NCBI GenBank assembly: GCA_016780605.1
Contig: JADHLS010000074.1
Coordinates: forward strand, 1-11,791
DNA length: 11,791 bases
From: Reyranella sp.
Lineage (GTDB): Bacteria > Pseudomonadota > Alphaproteobacteria > Reyranellales > Reyranellaceae
Direction of reading: 5' to 3'
A program made the position numbers and the translations under genes. Positions 7,264 to 11,791 of this stretch are shown here, one piece after another; positions within the stretch are counted from its first letter, which is position 1; the number at the start of each line of letters is the position of its first letter. The notes beneath the pieces are model-generated. The model was not told the DNA's origin. It saw only the letters and a program-made list of their open reading frames with translations, and did not search any database.

Positions 7264-8180
7264 GTCCCGACACTGGCCCCCTTGGCGGTCCCTACAGCGT
7301 CTCCGGCGCCGAGTTTCCCGCGCGCGCGCCGCAGCGGCTCAAGGTCTCGTTCGAGTTCTCTCCGCCCAAGACCGAAGCTGCGGAGCGCACCCTGTGGGAG
7401 ACGGTCACCCGCCTCACGCCGCTGAAGCCGGCGTTCTTCTCTGTGACCTACGGCGCCGGCGGCTCGACGCGCCAGCGCACGCACGAGACCGTCGCGCGAC
7501 TGAAGAAGGAGACGGGGGTCGATGCGGCGGCCCACCTCACCTGCGTCGCCGCGACTCAAAGCGAGATCGATGAGATTGCGCGCGCCTATTGGAACGCCGG
7601 CATCCGCCACATCGTGGCGTTGCGCGGCGATCCGCCGGGCGGCATGGGCGGCAAGTACACGCCTCATCCCGGCGGCTACGCCAATGCCGCCGAGCTGATC
7701 GCCGGGCTGAAGAGGATCGCTGCGTTCCAGATCAGCGCCGCCTGCTATCCCGAAAAGCATCCCGATTCGGCGGACACCAAGGCCGACCTAGACAATCTCA
7801 AGCGCAAGGTCGATGCCGGCGCCGATCGCTGCATCACGCAGTTCTTCTTCGAGGCCGATGATTTTCTGCGCTTCCGCGATCACGCCGCCGCGGCAGGCAT
7901 CAATGTGCCGATCGTGCCGGGTATCATGCCGGTCTCGAATTTCCAGGGCATCACCAAGATGGCCGGCCTGTGCGGCTCCAAGGTGCCGTCCTGGCTCGCC
8001 AACATGTTCGAAGGGCTCGACAACGACGTGGAAACCCGCCGCATGATCGCCGCCACGGTGGCCGGCGATCTCTGCCGCCGCCTGCGTGACGAAGGCGTCG
8101 ACCAGTTCCACTTCTATACGTTGAACCGCGCCGATCTCACGTTCGCGATCTGCCATTTGCTGGGAGTACGTCCACAATGA
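7260..8180 (+). CDS. metF: 5,10-methylenetetrahydrofolate reductase
   Basis: Flavoenzyme that reduces 5,10-methylene-THF to 5-methyl-THF, the methyl donor for MetH. The 306-residue product (E. coli 296) is a complete single-domain bacterial MetF. FEFSPPK places the catalytic Glu at residue 32. TYGAGGS (64-70), ALRGDPP with flavin-contacting Asp124, CYPEKHPDS (162-170) and ITQFFFE with Gln194 are all in order. Folate/FAD motif PGIMPVSNFQGI follows at about 220, and FHFYTLNRADL ends the barrel. A short extra N-terminus of about 20 residues precedes the barrel. AAGGAG seven bases upstream supports ATG 7260. It overlaps sahR by four bases and metH-N by four bases, so translation is probably coupled. 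Confidence 0.97.
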   Translation: MSPDTGPLGGPYSVSGAEFPARAPQRLKVSFEFSPPKTEAAERTLWETVTRLTPLKPAFFSVTYGAGGSTRQRTHETVARLKKETGVDAAAHLTCVAATQSEIDEIARAYWNAGIRHIVALRGDPPGGMGGKYTPHPGGYANAAELIAGLKRIAAFQISAACYPEKHPDSADTKADLDNLKRKVDAGADRCITQFFFEADDFLRFRDHAAAAGINVPIVPGIMPVSNFQGITKMAGLCGSKVPSWLANMFEGLDNDVETRRMIAATVAGDLCRRLRDEGVDQFHFYTLNRADLTFAICHLLGVRPQ

Positions 8181-9255
8181 CCCTTCGACAGAGCTCAGGG
8201 CAGGCTCGCGCCGAAAAAGCCGAGTTGCTGCGCGAGATCGGCAGCGAACGCATCCTGGTGAAGGACGGGCCCTACGGCTCGATGATCCAGACCTATCGCC
8301 TCGACGAGGAAGGCTTCCGCGGCGGGCGGACCTTCACGCACGACCAGAAGGGCAACAACGACCTGCTGAACCTGACGCGGCCCGACGTCGTGGGGGCGAT
8401 CTGCCAGGCCTATATCGATGCCGGTGCCGACATCCTCGCGACCAACACCTTCAACGCCAACGCCATCAGCTTGAGCGACTACGGCATCGCCGACATGGCG
8501 CGCGAGGTCAATCTCGCGGCCGCCAAGCTGACGCGCGCCTGCGCCGATGCAGCGACCGCCAAGAATCCCGACAAGCCGCGCTTCGTCGTGGGCGCGCTCG
8601 GGCCCACCAACAAGACGCTGTCGGTGTCGCCCAACGTCAACGACCCGGGCTATCGCGCCGTCTCCTTCGACGAGGTGAAGGGCATCTATCGCGAGCAGAT
8701 CGACGGCCTGCTGGACGGCGGCGTCGACTTCATCCTGATCGAGACGGTGTTCGACACGCTGAACGCCAAGGCGGCCCTGGTCGCTGCTGACGAGGCGGCC
8801 GAGGCGAGGGCCGAGGAGCTGCCGGTCATGGTGTCGATGACCCTGACCGACCTTGCCGGCCGCAATCTCTCGGGCCAGACCGTCGAGGCCTTCTGGCATT
8901 CGGTGCGGCATGCCAAGCCGCTCACCATGGGGCTGAACTGCAGCTTCGGCGCCACCGAGCTGCATCCTTATGTGAACGCACTGAACCCTCAGGTCGAGGG
9001 CATGCTGTGCGTCTATCCCAATGCCGGCTTGCCCAACGAGCTCGGCGCCTACGACGAGCCGCCGGAGATGACGGCGAAGCTGGTGCGAGGCTGGGCCGAG
9101 AATGGCTGGCTGAACGTCGTCGGCGGCTGCTGCGGCACGACGCCGGCGCATATCAAGGCGATCGCCGAGGCGGTCAAGGACGTGAAGCCGCGGCAGTGGC
9201 ATGCCCTGCCCCCGGCGCTGCGTCTCAGTGGCATGGAGGCGGCGAGTTTCTTCTG

Positions 9256-9256
<1 letters not shown>
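8177..9256 (+). CDS. metH: Methionine synthase, homocysteine-binding subunit (split MetH, N-terminal part)
   Basis: Zinc-dependent homocysteine S-methyltransferase domain of cobalamin-dependent methionine synthase as a separate 359-residue protein. It binds homocysteine thiolate and takes the methyl group from methylcobalamin on the partner encoded next. The barrel motif [11 protein letters not shown] is at 30-40 and [15 protein letters not shown] follows. The zinc ligands are complete: Cys255 (GLNCSFGA) and Cys318-Cys319 ([11 protein letters not shown]), with the same 63-residue spacing as E. coli Cys247/310/311. The start ATG overlaps the metF stop (ATGA), with GGGAG ten bases upstream. Residues 2-10 (TLRQSSGQA) are encoded by a REP-like repeat. 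The next usable in-frame start is a TTG at codon 17, so the repeat is probably translated. It ends by sharing one base with the next start (TGATG). Confidence 0.95.
8181..8207 (+). repeat. REP-like palindromic element at the metF/metH-N junction
   Basis: CCCTTCGACAGAGCTCAGGG (8181-8200), followed by CAGGCTC, begins on the first base after the metF stop codon. It strongly resembles the dispersed CCTTCGACAAGCTCAGG-type palindrome seen between genes of many bacteria, with CCCT/AGGG ends. Here it is inside coding sequence: read from ATG 8177 it gives LRQSSGQA, a peptide typical of such elements when translated. The family assignment is from memory of the repeat, not from a second copy in this window. 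Confidence 0.6.

Positions 9257-11791
<2,535 letters not shown>

Overview
This is a GC-rich, gene-dense chromosomal window that looks alphaproteobacterial. The main reasons are a methionine synthase split into two genes, a SahR-type regulator heading the metF-metH operon, a CbrA-like symporter/sensor-kinase N-terminus, and an mlaA-mlaC pair without mlaFED beside it. The genus cannot be fixed from sequence alone. No tRNA, rRNA, CRISPR array, transposase or phage gene was seen. Most genes are ordinary housekeeping functions; the unusual signals are in the junctions between them.

Layout: (1) 1-517, minus strand, is the start of a large membrane sensor kinase with a sodium:solute-symporter-like domain, cut by the window edge. 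(2) Divergent from it, 610-2286 is ettA, an ABC-F translation factor. It is followed on the same strand by a small FUSC-like membrane protein (2342-2890) and an unrecognised single-span membrane protein (2992-3648). (3) On the minus strand, convergent with these, lie mlaA (6068-5259), mlaC (5182-4574) and cysE (4464-3655). They encode two outer-membrane lipid-asymmetry components and serine acetyltransferase. (4) A regulatory region of about 214 bp (6069-6282) separates mlaA from a plus-strand methionine operon. It holds several inverted repeats, a terminator-like hairpin, a cluster of GCATA words and an AT-rich palindrome. (5) The operon is sahR (6283-7263), metF (7260-8180), metH-N (8177-9256) and metH-C (9256 to beyond the window end). 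All four genes overlap stop-to-start by 1 or 4 bases.

The right half reads as one unit. SahR senses S-adenosylhomocysteine through a methyltransferase-like domain and controls the SAM cycle. MetF makes 5-methyl-THF, and the two MetH polypeptides use it to methylate homocysteine. The oddest detail is that metH-N starts with a palindromic, REP-like repeat lying immediately after the metF stop codon. This repeat is translated in frame as the first residues of the protein.
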